64,000 bases of DNA from DASSQJ01 sp963730165 (GCA_963730165.1 CAVSQS010000008.1:124001-188000); one strand, 5' to 3'. Positions 16,110 to 24,517 are shown, numbered from the stretch's first letter. Made by a program: numbers and translations. Notes: a model not told the origin generated them from the letters alone.

Positions 16110-17288
16110 TCAGGCCTCGAGCGGGCCGGTCAGCGCGCCCCCGCAGTGGTAGACGTCGGGGCGGCCCGGCCACAGGCGGCCGGCCTCCTCCATCCGGTCG
16201 TCGAGCTCGCCCCGCCACGTCCCCCGGTCGTCGACGAAGTACCGCGCGGCGTGGTCCCAGAGCTGCCGGTACCAGCCCTCCCAACGGGGGTCCCCGGTAC
16301 GCCGGACGAGCGCTGCGCTGGCCTGGATGCCTTCGCACACCGGCCAGTGCAGCCGGACGTCGGCGACCGGCCGGCCGCCCCAGTCGAGCGTGTAGACCAG
16401 GCCCGGCCGGCCGTCGACCCCCCAGACGTCCAGGGCCCGACCGGTGAGCCGCTCCGCGGCGTCGACGAGCCACCCGGGGCGCTCGGCCAGTAGCGGTGAG
16501 GCGTCGAGCTCGAGGAGGAACCTCGCCCACTCCAGCGAGTGGCCCGGGGTCGCGCCGAAGGGGCGGAACGGGTGCATCGGCTCGTCGCGGTTGTACTCGG
16601 GCAGCACCGTCCAGTCGCGGGTGAAGTGCTCGGGCAGCAGCCAGCCGTGGTCGCGGGCGGCCCCGTCGACGAGGCGCGTGGCGATGGCGAGACCCCGCCG
16701 GTGCCAGACCGCGTCGCCGGTCGCCCGGCCGATGGCGAGGAAGGCCTCGAGCCCGTGCATGTTCGCGTTCGCGCCGCGGTAGTCCTCCTCGTCGGACCAG
16801 TCCGGGGCGAAGGACTCCCGCAGCATCTGGGCCTCCTCGTCCCAGAGCCGTCGGTCGATGACCTCGGCGACGAGGGCGAGCAGGCGGTCGGCGTCCGGGT
16901 GTCCGACCTCGTGCGCGGAGGCCGCGGCGAGTCCGACGTGGACGTGGTCGTACGTCGCCTTCCGGGTGACCGCCCCGGGGCGGCTGAGCCATCCCCCGTG
17001 CTCGGGGTCGGCGTGCAGGCCCAGCAGGGAGGCCATCCCGTGGTCGAGCAGCTCACCGGCGCCCGGGACGCCGCGCCGGACCCCGGTCGCGGCCGCGTGC
17101 GCCATCCGTGCGGTGAGGAACAGCTGGGGGTCGCGGCCGGGCATGGGACGTCCGTCGGCGTCCAGCCAGTCGAACCCGCCGCCCGGCCGGATCGACGGCA
17201 GGACGAACGCGAGGACCCGCGCGAAGCCGTCCTCGAGCCACGCGCGGTGGCCCGGCCGGTCCAGCCACGAGGGGGCGTCAGTGACCAT
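16110..17288 (-). CDS. N-acylglucosamine 2-epimerase family (aldose-ketose isomerase)
   Basis: A 392-residue (alpha/alpha)6-barrel protein of the AGE family. Three histidines match the active-site trio of YihS-type aldose-ketose isomerases: His178 (NANMHGLEA), His250 (PGHSLEWARF) and His381 (DVYHCGGAL). By this pattern it more likely isomerises free aldoses such as mannose/fructose, lyxose or sulfoquinovose than epimerises N-acetylglucosamine. Its partner gene is the downstream aldose 1-epimerase, which would supply the right anomer. Specificity cannot be read from sequence. Confidence 0.82.
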   Translation of the reverse strand: MVTDAPSWLDRPGHRAWLEDGFARVLAFVLPSIRPGGGFDWLDADGRPMPGRDPQLFLTARMAHAAATGVRRGVPGAGELLDHGMASLLGLHADPEHGGWLSRPGAVTRKATYDHVHVGLAAASAHEVGHPDADRLLALVAEVIDRRLWDEEAQMLRESFAPDWSDEEDYRGANANMHGLEAFLAIGRATGDAVWHRRGLAIATRLVDGAARDHGWLLPEHFTRDWTVLPEYNRDEPMHPFRPFGATPGHSLEWARFLLELDASPLLAERPGWLVDAAERLTGRALDVWGVDGRPGLVYTLDWGGRPVADVRLHWPVCEGIQASAALVRRTGDPRWEGWYRQLWDHAARYFVDDRGTWRGELDDRMEEAGRLWPGRPDVYHCGGALTGPLEA

Positions 17289-17325
17289 CCGGCCACCCTA
17301 GGGCGCAGGATGCGATGATTCCCGC

Positions 17326-18369
17326 GTGCCGTCGACGCCGTCCACCGACCCCACTGGTTCGCCGCGGCATCCGCGGCGCTGGCCCCTGATCTTCGGGGCG
17401 GTTCTCGTCACCCTGCTCGCAACGTTGGGCGTGCTCCTCTTCACGCCGGTGCTCGATGACCCGCTGGCCGTCGAGGCTGCGCCGGCCCACGACTACGCCG
17501 AGGCCGTCCGGCTCGCCGAGGCCTTGTCGGCCCGCGACGGGTCGGACGTCGCGGAGGTGTGCCGAAGTCGGGTCGTCGCGCACGGCCGGACCACCCAGCA
17601 CGCCGTGGTCCTCCTCCACGGCTACACCAACTGCCCGGCCCAGTTCTCCGCCGTCGCCGAGGCGTATGCCGCCGCCGGGTGGAGCGTCGTCGTCCCGCGC
17701 CTCCCCGGCCACGGCGAGGCGGACCGGATGACGGGGGCGCTCTCGGACATCACACCCGGCGAGCTCGTCGACACCGCCGAGCAGGCGGTCGACATCGCAG
17801 CGGGGCTGGGACTGGAGGTCAGCGTCGTGGGGCTCTCCGGCGGGGGGACGCTGGCCGCCTGGCTGGCCCACCAGCGCGACGACGTCTCCGAGGCCGTGCT
17901 CATCGCACCGCTCGTCGTTCCGAAGGTGTTGCCCGAGGTGGCCGTGGGGCCGGTGTCGAGGTTGTTCGCGTACACCCCGGACGTCCACCTCTGGTGGGAC
18001 GGGGAGAAGAAGGCGGCGCTTGCCGACCCGCCGTACGCCTATCCGCGCTACTCGTTGCGCTCGCTCGGTGCGTTCCTCGCGGTCGGGCGGGCGGCGCAGG
18101 CCGAGCCGGTTCGCTCGACCCCGCTCGGGCGCCTGGTCGTCGTGACGAACGAGAGCGACGCCGCCGTGAGCAACTCGGGCGTCGACCGCGTGGCCGCCGC
18201 GCTCACCCAGCCGGGTGTCGAGCGGCAGGACCTCGTCTTCCCCCAGGCCCTCGGCTACCGCCACGACCTCGTCGACCCGGAGGGCGAGAACGCCGCCGTG
18301 ATCCGGCAGATCTACGCCGTCCTCGGTCCGGCGCTCGGCCTGCCGAATCTGGCGGGGCCGACTACCTAG
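17326..18369 (+). CDS. Membrane-anchored alpha/beta hydrolase
   Basis: A 347-residue protein with one hydrophobic segment at about residues 19-41 (signal anchor), so the catalytic domain should be extracytoplasmic. The hydrolase shows LLHGYTN for the oxyanion hole, the nucleophile elbow GLSGGG with Ser171, and a late His (YRHDL). Esterase or lipase activity is likely; the substrate is unknown. It starts at GTG 37 nt from the divergent AGE-family gene. The stop is followed directly by the palindromic region in front of the ArsR gene. Confidence 0.75.
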   Translation: MPSTPSTDPTGSPRHPRRWPLIFGAVLVTLLATLGVLLFTPVLDDPLAVEAAPAHDYAEAVRLAEALSARDGSDVAEVCRSRVVAHGRTTQHAVVLLHGYTNCPAQFSAVAEAYAAAGWSVVVPRLPGHGEADRMTGALSDITPGELVDTAEQAVDIAAGLGLEVSVVGLSGGGTLAAWLAHQRDDVSEAVLIAPLVVPKVLPEVAVGPVSRLFAYTPDVHLWWDGEKKAALADPPYAYPRYSLRSLGAFLAVGRAAQAEPVRSTPLGRLVVVTNESDAAVSNSGVDRVAAALTQPGVERQDLVFPQALGYRHDLVDPEGENAAVIRQIYAVLGPALGLPNLAGPTT

Positions 18370-18398
18370 GTTATCAACTGTACAGTTGATCAACCTAG
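18366..18398. promoter_or_regulatory. Near-perfect palindromic operator of the ArsR gene
   Basis: The 33-nt sequence is symmetrical about TGTACA. Its arms CTAGGTT-ATCAACTGT and the complement of CTAGGTTGATCAACTGT differ by a single inserted base. It ends 3 nt before the TTG start of the ArsR-type gene and is A+T-rich against its surroundings. It very likely combines promoter and operator, allowing autorepression. Confidence 0.7.
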
Positions 18399-18401
18399 TG
18401 A

Positions 18402-18755
18402 TTGAATGACCCGGTGGGTGACGACCGGGTGGATGCGGGCTTCGCGGCTCTCGCGGACCCGGTGCGCCGGGCGATCGTCGCCCGCCTGAGCCGGGGACCG
18501 GCGACGGTGAACGAGATCGCCGAACCGTTCGAGATCTCCCTCCAGGCGGTCTCGAGGCACATCCGGGTCCTCGAGCAGGCGGGCCTGGTGACCAAGGGCC
18601 GGGAAGCGCAGCGCCGACCGGTCTCGCTCGACCCTGCGGCCCTCGAGCGGCTCACGGCGTGGATCGACGGCTACCGCCTTGCCCATGAGCGGCGGTTCCG
18701 CCGGCTCGACGCCGTGCTCGACGAGGGCCGCGCCGCCGACGAGGAGACGACATGA
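18402..18755 (+). CDS. ArsR/SmtB-family winged-helix repressor
   Basis: A 117-residue winged-helix protein. LADPVRRAIVARL begins the fold and EISLQAVSRHIRVLEQAGLV is the recognition helix region. It has no CxC or similar metal-binding cysteines, so it belongs to the SRPBCC-linked ArsR group rather than to metal sensors. The start is TTG (18402) or in-frame GTG (18414); TTG gives the fuller N-terminus and sits just after the palindrome. Its stop overlaps the following SRPBCC gene by 4 nt, a pairing common in actinobacteria, where the repressor controls itself and its partner. Confidence 0.82.
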   Translation: MNDPVGDDRVDAGFAALADPVRRAIVARLSRGPATVNEIAEPFEISLQAVSRHIRVLEQAGLVTKGREAQRRPVSLDPAALERLTAWIDGYRLAHERRFRRLDAVLDEGRAADEETT

Positions 18756-19231
18756 CCAACGCACTGCACCTCGAGGTCCCGGACGGCGTGCCGTGGATCG
18801 ACTTCACCCGCGAGTTCGACGCCCCCGTCTCCGCGGTCTTCGAGGCCCACCGCGACCCCGCCCTGGTCGTGCGGTGGCTCGGACCGCACGGCTACGAGAT
18901 GGTGGCCGAGCGGTGGGACTTCGTCAGCGGTGGCGGGTACCGCTACGTGCATCGCGACCCGGAGGGGCGGGAGTTCTGGTTCCGTGGGTGCTTCCACACG
19001 ATCCGCGAGAACGACCTCGCACTGCAGACCTTCGAGTTCGAGGGCATGCCGGACGAGGTGGCGCTGGAGTTCCTCTGGTTCGAGGACCTCGGCCAGGGCC
19101 GCACCCGGCTGCGGGGTCGGAGCATCGGCCGGACCGTCGAGGGCCGGGACGCGATGGTCCGGTCGGGGATGGAGAAGGGCATGTCCGAGGGCTACGACCG
19201 CCTCGAGGGCCTGGCGAGCGGGCACGCCTGA
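18752..19231 (+). CDS. SRPBCC/AHSA1-domain protein
   Basis: A 159-residue START-like protein of the AHSA1 group, beginning with the typical FTREFDAPVSAVFEAHRDP and VVRWLGP stretch. It should form a hydrophobic ligand cavity; no catalytic residues can be named. It is translationally coupled to the ArsR repressor, implying that it is made when an inducing ligand releases the palindrome at 18366-18398. The biological ligand is unknown. Confidence 0.8.
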   Translation: MTNALHLEVPDGVPWIDFTREFDAPVSAVFEAHRDPALVVRWLGPHGYEMVAERWDFVSGGGYRYVHRDPEGREFWFRGCFHTIRENDLALQTFEFEGMPDEVALEFLWFEDLGQGRTRLRGRSIGRTVEGRDAMVRSGMEKGMSEGYDRLEGLASGHA

Positions 19232-19289
19232 CGGGTGGCCCCGTGTCGAACCCGGGAATTGTCACCGGGGCGGGGGCCGTTTCCGCTGA

Positions 19290-19320
19290 CGTCGGTACCC
19301 GCGCTGCGGGCGAACCGACG
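19290..19320 (+). terminator. Hairpin between the SRPBCC gene and the Rv2466c-like gene
   Basis: A two-part stem of 7 bp (19290-19296 with 19314-19320) and 5 bp (19298-19302 with 19306-19310) with a 3-nt loop lies in the 129-nt gap after the SRPBCC gene. It may end that transcript or sit in the 5' leader of the next gene. Confidence 0.4.
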
Positions 19321-19360
19321 GGGGAGATGTGACACCGACCTGCCGAGGAGATGATCCACC

Positions 19361-19972
19361 GTGTCCCGCCGCGACGTCGCCGACTTCTGGTTCGACCCGC
19401 TCTGTCCGTTCGCCTGGGCGACCTCCCGCTGGATGGACGAGGTCGTGCAGGTGCGTCAGGTCGACGTCCGCTGGCACGTGATGAGCCTGGCCGTGCTCAA
19501 CGAGCACCGTGAAGGCCTGACACCGGAGCAGCGTGACGGACTGGCACGGGCCTGGCGACCGGTGCGGGTCGTGGCGGCCGTCGAGCAGCTGCGGGGCCCC
19601 GAGCTCGTCAAGCCGCTCTACGACGCGCTCGGTCACCGGTTCCACCGGGATGGTGTCGAGGACGTCGACGCCGCCATCGCCGGCGCCCTGGAGGAGGTCG
19701 GTCTGCCGGGCGACCTCGCGCAGCACGCGACGTCGGACGAGTTCGACGAGCACGTCCGGGCCAGCCACCGCGCGGGCATCGAGCTCGTCGGCGAGGACGT
19801 GGGGACCCCCGTCGTGGCCGTCAACGGCATCGCCTTCTTCGGCCCCGTCATCACACGGATCCCGCGTGGCGAGGACGCCGGTCGGCTCTGGGACGGTGCG
19901 CTGCTCATGGCCGGCACGGAGGGCTTCTTCGAGCTCAAGCGCACCCGGACCGAGGCACCGGCCGCCGCCTGA
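19361..19972 (+). CDS. DsbA-fold protein, Rv2466c-like mycothiol-dependent reductase
   Basis: A 203-residue thioredoxin-fold protein strongly resembling M. tuberculosis Rv2466c, the mycothiol-dependent reductase that activates nitro prodrugs. Shared stretches are ADFWFDPLCP, VMSLAVLNE, GEDVGTP, AFFGPV, IPRGE and FFELKRTRTE. The active site reads CPFA, where Rv2466c, as I recall it, has CPWC. The nucleophilic cysteine (residue 15) is kept but the resolving cysteine is Ala, which predicts a monothiol mechanism that depends fully on mycothiol. The start is GTG with GAGGAG upstream. It is cytoplasmic. Confidence 0.85.
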   Translation: MSRRDVADFWFDPLCPFAWATSRWMDEVVQVRQVDVRWHVMSLAVLNEHREGLTPEQRDGLARAWRPVRVVAAVEQLRGPELVKPLYDALGHRFHRDGVEDVDAAIAGALEEVGLPGDLAQHATSDEFDEHVRASHRAGIELVGEDVGTPVVAVNGIAFFGPVITRIPRGEDAGRLWDGALLMAGTEGFFELKRTRTEAPAAA

Positions 19973-19996
19973 GGTCGTCGTCGCGCGGCCGTCCGG

Positions 19997-20188
19997 TCAG
20001 GTCGCCGCGTCGCCCGCCGGGCCCGGCGGGTCGGGCTCCTGGAGCCGATCACGCAGTCGGTCGCGGACCTCGTCCGGGCTGTAGGCACGGCGCTGCCGTT
20101 CGTCGCGGGCGACCAGCGCGCCGGTGGCCACCACCCCGACGACGCTGGCGACACCGAGCATCTTCCACCAGCGGTTCGCGTTCGCCAT
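19997..20188 (-). CDS. Small single-pass membrane protein
   Basis: A 63-residue protein with one hydrophobic helix at about residues 8-26 (MLGVASVVGVVATGALVA), then a charged tail containing DEVRDRLRDRL and a Pro/Gly-rich end. The function is unknown. Its start faces that of the permuted papain-like gene across about 40 nt. Small proteins of this design are frequent in actinobacteria. Confidence 0.6.
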   Translation of the reverse strand: MANANRWWKMLGVASVVGVVATGALVARDERQRRAYSPDEVRDRLRDRLQEPDPPGPAGDAAT

Positions 20189-20229
20189 TGCTCCAGCGTA
20201 CGGCCGGCCCGCTTCGGCACACTGGGCCC

Positions 20230-20886
20230 ATGCCGCGCACCCGCACGACCCCCGTCCTCCTCGCCGACGCCGTGGACGCGACCCGCACGGGTGACCTGTG
20301 GGTCTTCCGTGGTGACACGCTCGCCGACCGGGCCATCCAGGCCGCGAGCAATGCCCCCGTCAACCATGTCGGGATGGCGATCGTCATCGACGACCTGCCG
20401 CCGCTGATGTGGCACGCCGAGCTCGGCCGCTCGCTGCGGGACGTGTGGACCGGCGACCACCACCGCGGGGTTCAGCTGCACGACCTGCACGATGCGGTGA
20501 TGACCTGGCAGGAGCGCTACCACCAGCGGGCCTGGCTGCGTCAGCTCTCGCCGACGTCGGGCCGCGACCAGGAGGATGCGGCGATGCGCGTCGTCGCGCG
20601 GCTCGACGGGGTCTCCTTCCCGTCGACGATGGGGTTGGCCTGGCGCTGGGTCCGCGGGCGCGACGGGCACCTGACGCGCCGGGCGGCCGAGGCCAAGCGG
20701 GTGCGCCCCGAGGCGGCCTACTGCGCAGAGGTCGTTGCCCTGACCCTCGAGGAGATGGGGATCCTACGGTCCGACAGCCCCACGAACTGGTACGACCCCG
20801 GGCGGTTCTGGAGCGGTGACTCGCTACCGCTCGCGCTCGGCTGGTCCTACGGCGTCGAGGTGGAGGTGGCGCCCGCGCCCCGCTGA
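20230..20886 (+). CDS. YiiX-like permuted papain-fold protein
   Basis: A 218-residue protein whose motif order matches YiiX/YaeF-type permuted NlpC/P60-papain proteins. GDLWVFRG and NHVGMAI (His about residue 46) come first and AYCAEVVA (Cys about 166) second, so the catalytic His precedes the Cys. Such proteins are thought to be amidases or acyl-transferases on lipid or peptide amides. There is no signal peptide. The last 40 nt overlap the convergent membrane-protein gene. ATG 20230 is taken as start because the family motif begins shortly after. Confidence 0.65.
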   Translation: MPRTRTTPVLLADAVDATRTGDLWVFRGDTLADRAIQAASNAPVNHVGMAIVIDDLPPLMWHAELGRSLRDVWTGDHHRGVQLHDLHDAVMTWQERYHQRAWLRQLSPTSGRDQEDAAMRVVARLDGVSFPSTMGLAWRWVRGRDGHLTRRAAEAKRVRPEAAYCAEVVALTLEEMGILRSDSPTNWYDPGRFWSGDSLPLALGWSYGVEVEVAPAPR

Positions 20887-21236
20887 CGCCGGACCCACGG
20901 CAGGCCCACGACGACCACGCCGATCGCGAGGGTCACCCCGGCCGCGAGGGCGCCCCACACCGTGCACCACAGGAGGTAGGCGAGCCCCTCCCACAGCGGG
21001 TTGACCCAGCCCACCTGGGGCACGACCTTCGAGGCGAGCCACGCACCCACGACGAAGCCCACGGCCGTCAGCGCCATGAGGCCCACGGTGATGCCGGCGG
21101 AGCGGAGGACCGAGCCCGTGCTGGGTGTGGAGCGGCGGCGACCGCGGTGGCCGCCCTGGTCCTCGACCCGGTGCGCGAAGGTCTCGAAGACGTCCGTGAC
21201 CGGTGGGGCGGGGCGTCGGCGCATGGTCCGGAGCAT
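20847..21236 (-). CDS. Two-helix membrane protein of unknown function
   Basis: A 129-residue protein with an Arg-rich N-terminal region (1-45) and two hydrophobic segments (about 47-70 and 88-112). No motif is recognised. An internal ATG at codon 5 is an equally possible start. The 3' end overlaps the convergent papain-fold gene by 40 nt, which argues that both ends are close to genuine only if this overlap is tolerated. Confidence 0.5.
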   Translation of the reverse strand: MLRTMRRRPAPPVTDVFETFAHRVEDQGGHRGRRRSTPSTGSVLRSAGITVGLMALTAVGFVVGAWLASKVVPQVGWVNPLWEGLAYLLWCTVWGALAAGVTLAIGVVVVGLPWVRRQRGAGATSTSTP

Positions 21237-21275
21237 ACGGTCGCCGGGCGGAACCGGCCCGCAGGCGCGAGCGGG

Positions 21276-22493
21276 TCAGCCCCGGAGCGTCGCGAGGTGG
21301 TCGGCGATGCGGCCGATGGCCTCGGTGAGCACCTCGACGTCGGGCAGGGTGACCAGCCGGAAGTGGTCCGGCTCGAACCAGTTGAAGCCGGTCCCGTGCG
21401 TGACGAGGAGCTTCTTGGCCCGCAGCAGGTCGATGACGAACGCCTCGTCGGACTCGATCGGGTACACCTCGGGGTCGAGGCGGGGGAAGCAGTACAGCGC
21501 CCCACGCGGCTCCACGCACGAGACCCCGGGGATCTCGTTGAGCAGCTGCCACGCGAGCCTGGACTGCTCCCGGAAGCGGCCCCCGGGCACGATGAGCTCG
21601 TTGACCGACTGGTAGCCGCCGAGAGCCGTCTGGATGGCGTGCTGCGCCGGGACGTTGGCGCACATCCGCATGTTCGACAGGAGGGTCAGCCCCTCGAGGA
21701 AGTCCTCCGCGAGGTGCTTGGGACCGCTCACCACGACCCAGCCGGCGCGGTAGCCGCAGACCCGGTAGGCCTTCGACAGGCCGCTGAAGGTCAGGCAGAG
21801 GACGTCGTCGTCGGCGAAGGTCGCCGCGTGGTGGTGGACGGCGTCGTCGAAGATGATCTTCTCGTAGATCTCGTCGGCCATGAGCACGAGGTCGTGGCGG
21901 CGGGCGATGTCGACGAGCCCGCGCACGGTGGCCTCCGAGTACACGGCCCCGGTGGGGTTGTTCGGGTTGATGACGACGAGGGCGTGGGTGTTCTCGGTGA
22001 TCTTGGACTCGATGTCGGCGAGGTCGGGGTCCCACCCGTTCGACTCGTCGCAGCGGTAGTGCACCGGCGTGCCGCCGGAGAGCGAGACCGCGCCGGTCCA
22101 CAGCGGGTAGTCGGGGGCGGGGACGAGGATCTCGTTGCCGTCGTCGATGAACGCCTGGAGCACCATCGTGATGAGCTCGGAGACCCCGTTGCCGATGAAG
22201 ACGTCCTCGACGCCGGTGTCGCGCAGGCCGTGCGACTGGTAGTACTGCGCGACCGCCGTGCGGGCGGAGTAGATGCCCTTGGAGTCGGCGTAGCCCTGGC
22301 TGTTCGGCAGGTTGTGGATCATGTCGGCGACGATCGCCTCGGGAGCCTCGAAGCCGAACGGCGCCGTGTTGCCGATGTTGAGCTTGAGGATCTTGTGGCC
22401 CTCCGCCTCGAGGCGCTGGGCCTCGGTGAGGATGGGGCCCCGCACGTCGTACCGGACGTTCTGGAGCTTCCTGCTCTGGACGATCCGTCGCAT
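21276..22493 (-). CDS. alaA: AlaA-type alanine aminotransferase
   Basis: A 405-residue class I/II aminotransferase, the same length as E. coli AlaA and similar throughout. It begins with the family N-terminus (KLQNVRYDVRGP), has INPNNPTGAVYS and DEIYEKI, and carries the PLP lysine Lys241 in FSGLSKAYRVCGYRAGW. It should transfer the amino group between alanine/glutamate and pyruvate/2-oxoglutarate. ATG 22493 is preferred to an upstream ATG because it matches the AlaA N-terminus. A perfect 19-nt palindrome lies about 80 nt upstream, in the region shared with the divergent response regulator. Confidence 0.88.
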   Translation of the reverse strand: MRRIVQSRKLQNVRYDVRGPILTEAQRLEAEGHKILKLNIGNTAPFGFEAPEAIVADMIHNLPNSQGYADSKGIYSARTAVAQYYQSHGLRDTGVEDVFIGNGVSELITMVLQAFIDDGNEILVPAPDYPLWTGAVSLSGGTPVHYRCDESNGWDPDLADIESKITENTHALVVINPNNPTGAVYSEATVRGLVDIARRHDLVLMADEIYEKIIFDDAVHHHAATFADDDVLCLTFSGLSKAYRVCGYRAGWVVVSGPKHLAEDFLEGLTLLSNMRMCANVPAQHAIQTALGGYQSVNELIVPGGRFREQSRLAWQLLNEIPGVSCVEPRGALYCFPRLDPEVYPIESDEAFVIDLLRAKKLLVTHGTGFNWFEPDHFRLVTLPDVEVLTEAIGRIADHLATLRG

Positions 22494-22571
22494 GCCCCCA
22501 GTCTCGCAGCCCGGCAGGTCGCGCACCCCACGGCGTCCATCCGCCGGCGCGTTCCCCCGCCCGACCCGGCT

Positions 22572-22590
22572 CTTCGGGGTGACCCCGAAG
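22572..22590. promoter_or_regulatory. Perfect 19-nt palindrome between alaA and the response regulator
   Basis: CTTCGGGGTGACCCCGAAG has 9-nt arms around a single central G. It sits in the 265-nt divergent region (22494-22758), 79 nt from the alaA start. A looser inverted repeat follows at 22602-22622. The one-base centre fits a protein-binding operator better than an RNA hairpin. The rest of the gap shows only G+C-rich sequence. Confidence 0.45.
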
Positions 22591-22746
22591 TCCCCGGCCG
22601 GGCACCGACTTCTCCTCGGTGCTTCGGCGGGGAAGCCGGTGCCTCGGCGGATCCGGACCGGTGTGACCCGGCGTGCGGGCCGGGGGGACCTTTCCTACCG
22701 GTTACCCCGCTCCCGTCGGATGCCGTGCGCCGACGCCGGGCGCCCC

Positions 22747-22752
22747 TAGCCT
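22747..22752 (+). promoter_or_regulatory. Possible -10 box of the response-regulator gene
   Basis: TAGCCT lies 6 nt before the GTG start, a spacing that predicts a leaderless or nearly leaderless transcript. No -35 element is evident. Confidence 0.3.
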
Positions 22753-22758
22753 TGGGAT

Positions 22759-23523
22759 GTGGTGCGCATCCTGCTCGTCGAGGACGACACGACGGTCCGG
22801 GAGGCCGTCGCGGCGTACCTGACGCGCGCGGGTCACGAGGTCGACGCCGTGGCCGACGGGGAGGCGGCGGTCGACCACTTCACCGCGCGCCCCGCCGACC
22901 TCGTCCTGCTCGACCTCATGCTGCCCGGCCTCGGCGGCCTCGAGGTCACCCGCCGGCTGCGCTCGATGCGGCGCGACCTCCCGCTCATCATGGTCACCGC
23001 ACGCGGCCAGGAGCACGAGCGCGTCCAGGGCCTCCAGCACGGTGCCGACGACTACGTGACCAAGCCGTTCAGCCTCCGCGAGCTCGAGCTGAGGGTGCGC
23101 TCGGTCCTGCGCCGCACGGCGGGGCCACCGGCGGAGGTCAGCGGCACCCTCCGTGACGGCGACCTCGAGCTCGACCTCGGCGCCCGGGCCGCCCGACGGG
23201 CTGGGTCGCCGCTGCAGCTGACCGCTCGCGAGTTCGACCTGCTCGCGTGGTTCCTCCAGCACCCGGGCGTCGTCTGGTCGCGCGACCAGCTCATCAAGGA
23301 GGTCTGGGGCTGGGACATCGGGGACCCGTCGACGGTCACCGTGCACGTGCGCCGGGTGCGCGAGAAGGTCGAGGCGGACCCGAGCGACCCGCGGCGCCTG
23401 TCGACGGTCTTCGGGCGCGGGTACCGGTGGGACGCAGGCTCGACCGGCGCCGACGGCACGGAGGACGCCTCGGGGAGCGCCGAGGCCCTCGCCGAGCCTC
23501 CGGAGCGTGCCGGTGACGCCTGA
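22759..23523 (+). CDS. OmpR/PhoB-family response regulator
   Basis: A 254-residue regulator. The receiver domain (1-120) has Asp9/Asp10, phospho-acceptor Asp52 (LLDLMLPG) and Lys102 (VTKPF). The C-terminal winged helix (about 135-232) contains LTAREFDLLAWF and the recognition segment VTVHVRRVREK. The Ala/Glu-rich last 20 residues are dispensable-looking. It overlaps the histidine kinase gene by 17 nt, so the two form one operon. The stimulus is not visible; the next genes downstream (thioredoxin lipoprotein, CcdA-like) are candidate targets. Confidence 0.9.
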   Translation: MVRILLVEDDTTVREAVAAYLTRAGHEVDAVADGEAAVDHFTARPADLVLLDLMLPGLGGLEVTRRLRSMRRDLPLIMVTARGQEHERVQGLQHGADDYVTKPFSLRELELRVRSVLRRTAGPPAEVSGTLRDGDLELDLGARAARRAGSPLQLTAREFDLLAWFLQHPGVVWSRDQLIKEVWGWDIGDPSTVTVHVRRVREKVEADPSDPRRLSTVFGRGYRWDAGSTGADGTEDASGSAEALAEPPERAGDA

Positions 23524-24517
23524 GACCTCCGCGGTCGTCCTCTCCGCGACCGTGACCGCCGTGGCGGGGACGGCGGGCGCGCTCGCGCTCGCCCGGCTCG
23601 CCGGGCGCCGTCCGGCGTACGCCGCCTTCGGGGCCCCCATCGTCCTCGTCGCCTCCCTCGGGGCGGGTGTCGCGGTGGCGAGCCGCTCGATGCTCATCGG
23701 TACCGACGACTACCGCACCCTCCTGTTCGTGCTGCTCGCGGGTGCGCCGATGGCCGTCATAGTCGGGCTCGTGCTGGCCCGCCGGGTCTGGCGGCTCGAG
23801 GCCGAGCACGCCCAGGAACGCGCCGACCGCGACCGCGCCCAGCAGGTGGAGACCTCCCGTCGCGAGATGATCCGGTGGCTCTCGCACGACCTTCGGACCC
23901 CGCTCGCCGGCATCCGCGCGCTCGCCGAGTCACTCGAGGACGGCGCCGTCGCCGACCCTCGCGCCGCGCACGGCCGGATCGTCGGCGAGGTCGACCGGAT
24001 GGACGCGATGGTCGACGACATCGCCGAGCTCTCCCGCCTGCACGGGACCCCGGTGAGCCGGTCCGGCCCGGCGGCGCTCGACGACCTCGTCTCCGACGCG
24101 GTCGCGACGGTGCTGCCGCTGGCGGACGCGGCCGGGGTCGAGGTCGCGGCCCGGGCGCTCTCCGGCTCCGTGCTCGACCTCGACGCGGGCGGGGTGACCC
24201 GTGCTGTCACGAACCTGCTCAGGAACGCCGTGCAGCACACGCGCCCCGGGGGGCGGGTCGAGGTGTGCACGCGCGTCGCCGCGGGGCGGGTGGAGGTCTC
24301 CGTCACCGACGGGTGCGGCGGCATCCCGCCCGAGGACCTCGAGCACGTCTTCGAGCCGGGGTGGCGGGGCGACACGGCCCGCTCGGACCGCGGGATGGGG
24401 CTGGGCCTGGCCATCGCGCGCGAGGTCGCCCGCGGCCACGGGGGCGACGCACGCGCGGAGAACCTCGCCGACGGGTCCGGCTGCACCTTCACCCTCGCGA
24501 TCCCCAGGGCCCGCTGA
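23507..24517 (+). CDS. Sensor histidine kinase
   Basis: A 336-residue kinase with three hydrophobic segments (about 8-30, 40-60 and 72-92) and almost no extracytoplasmic domain. It is therefore likely to sense a membrane or intramembrane signal. The dimerisation/phosphoacceptor helix has His127 (LSHDLRTPLAG). The ATPase domain shows the N box (LLRNAVQHT), G1 (DGCGGIP) and G2 (RGMGLGLAIA). It starts at GTG inside the response-regulator gene. The two-helix loop design resembles small actinobacterial kinases of envelope or redox stress systems, but no ligand can be named. Confidence 0.88.
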   Translation: MPVTPETSAVVLSATVTAVAGTAGALALARLAGRRPAYAAFGAPIVLVASLGAGVAVASRSMLIGTDDYRTLLFVLLAGAPMAVIVGLVLARRVWRLEAEHAQERADRDRAQQVETSRREMIRWLSHDLRTPLAGIRALAESLEDGAVADPRAAHGRIVGEVDRMDAMVDDIAELSRLHGTPVSRSGPAALDDLVSDAVATVLPLADAAGVEVAARALSGSVLDLDAGGVTRAVTNLLRNAVQHTRPGGRVEVCTRVAAGRVEVSVTDGCGGIPPEDLEHVFEPGWRGDTARSDRGMGLGLAIAREVARGHGGDARAENLADGSGCTFTLAIPRAR

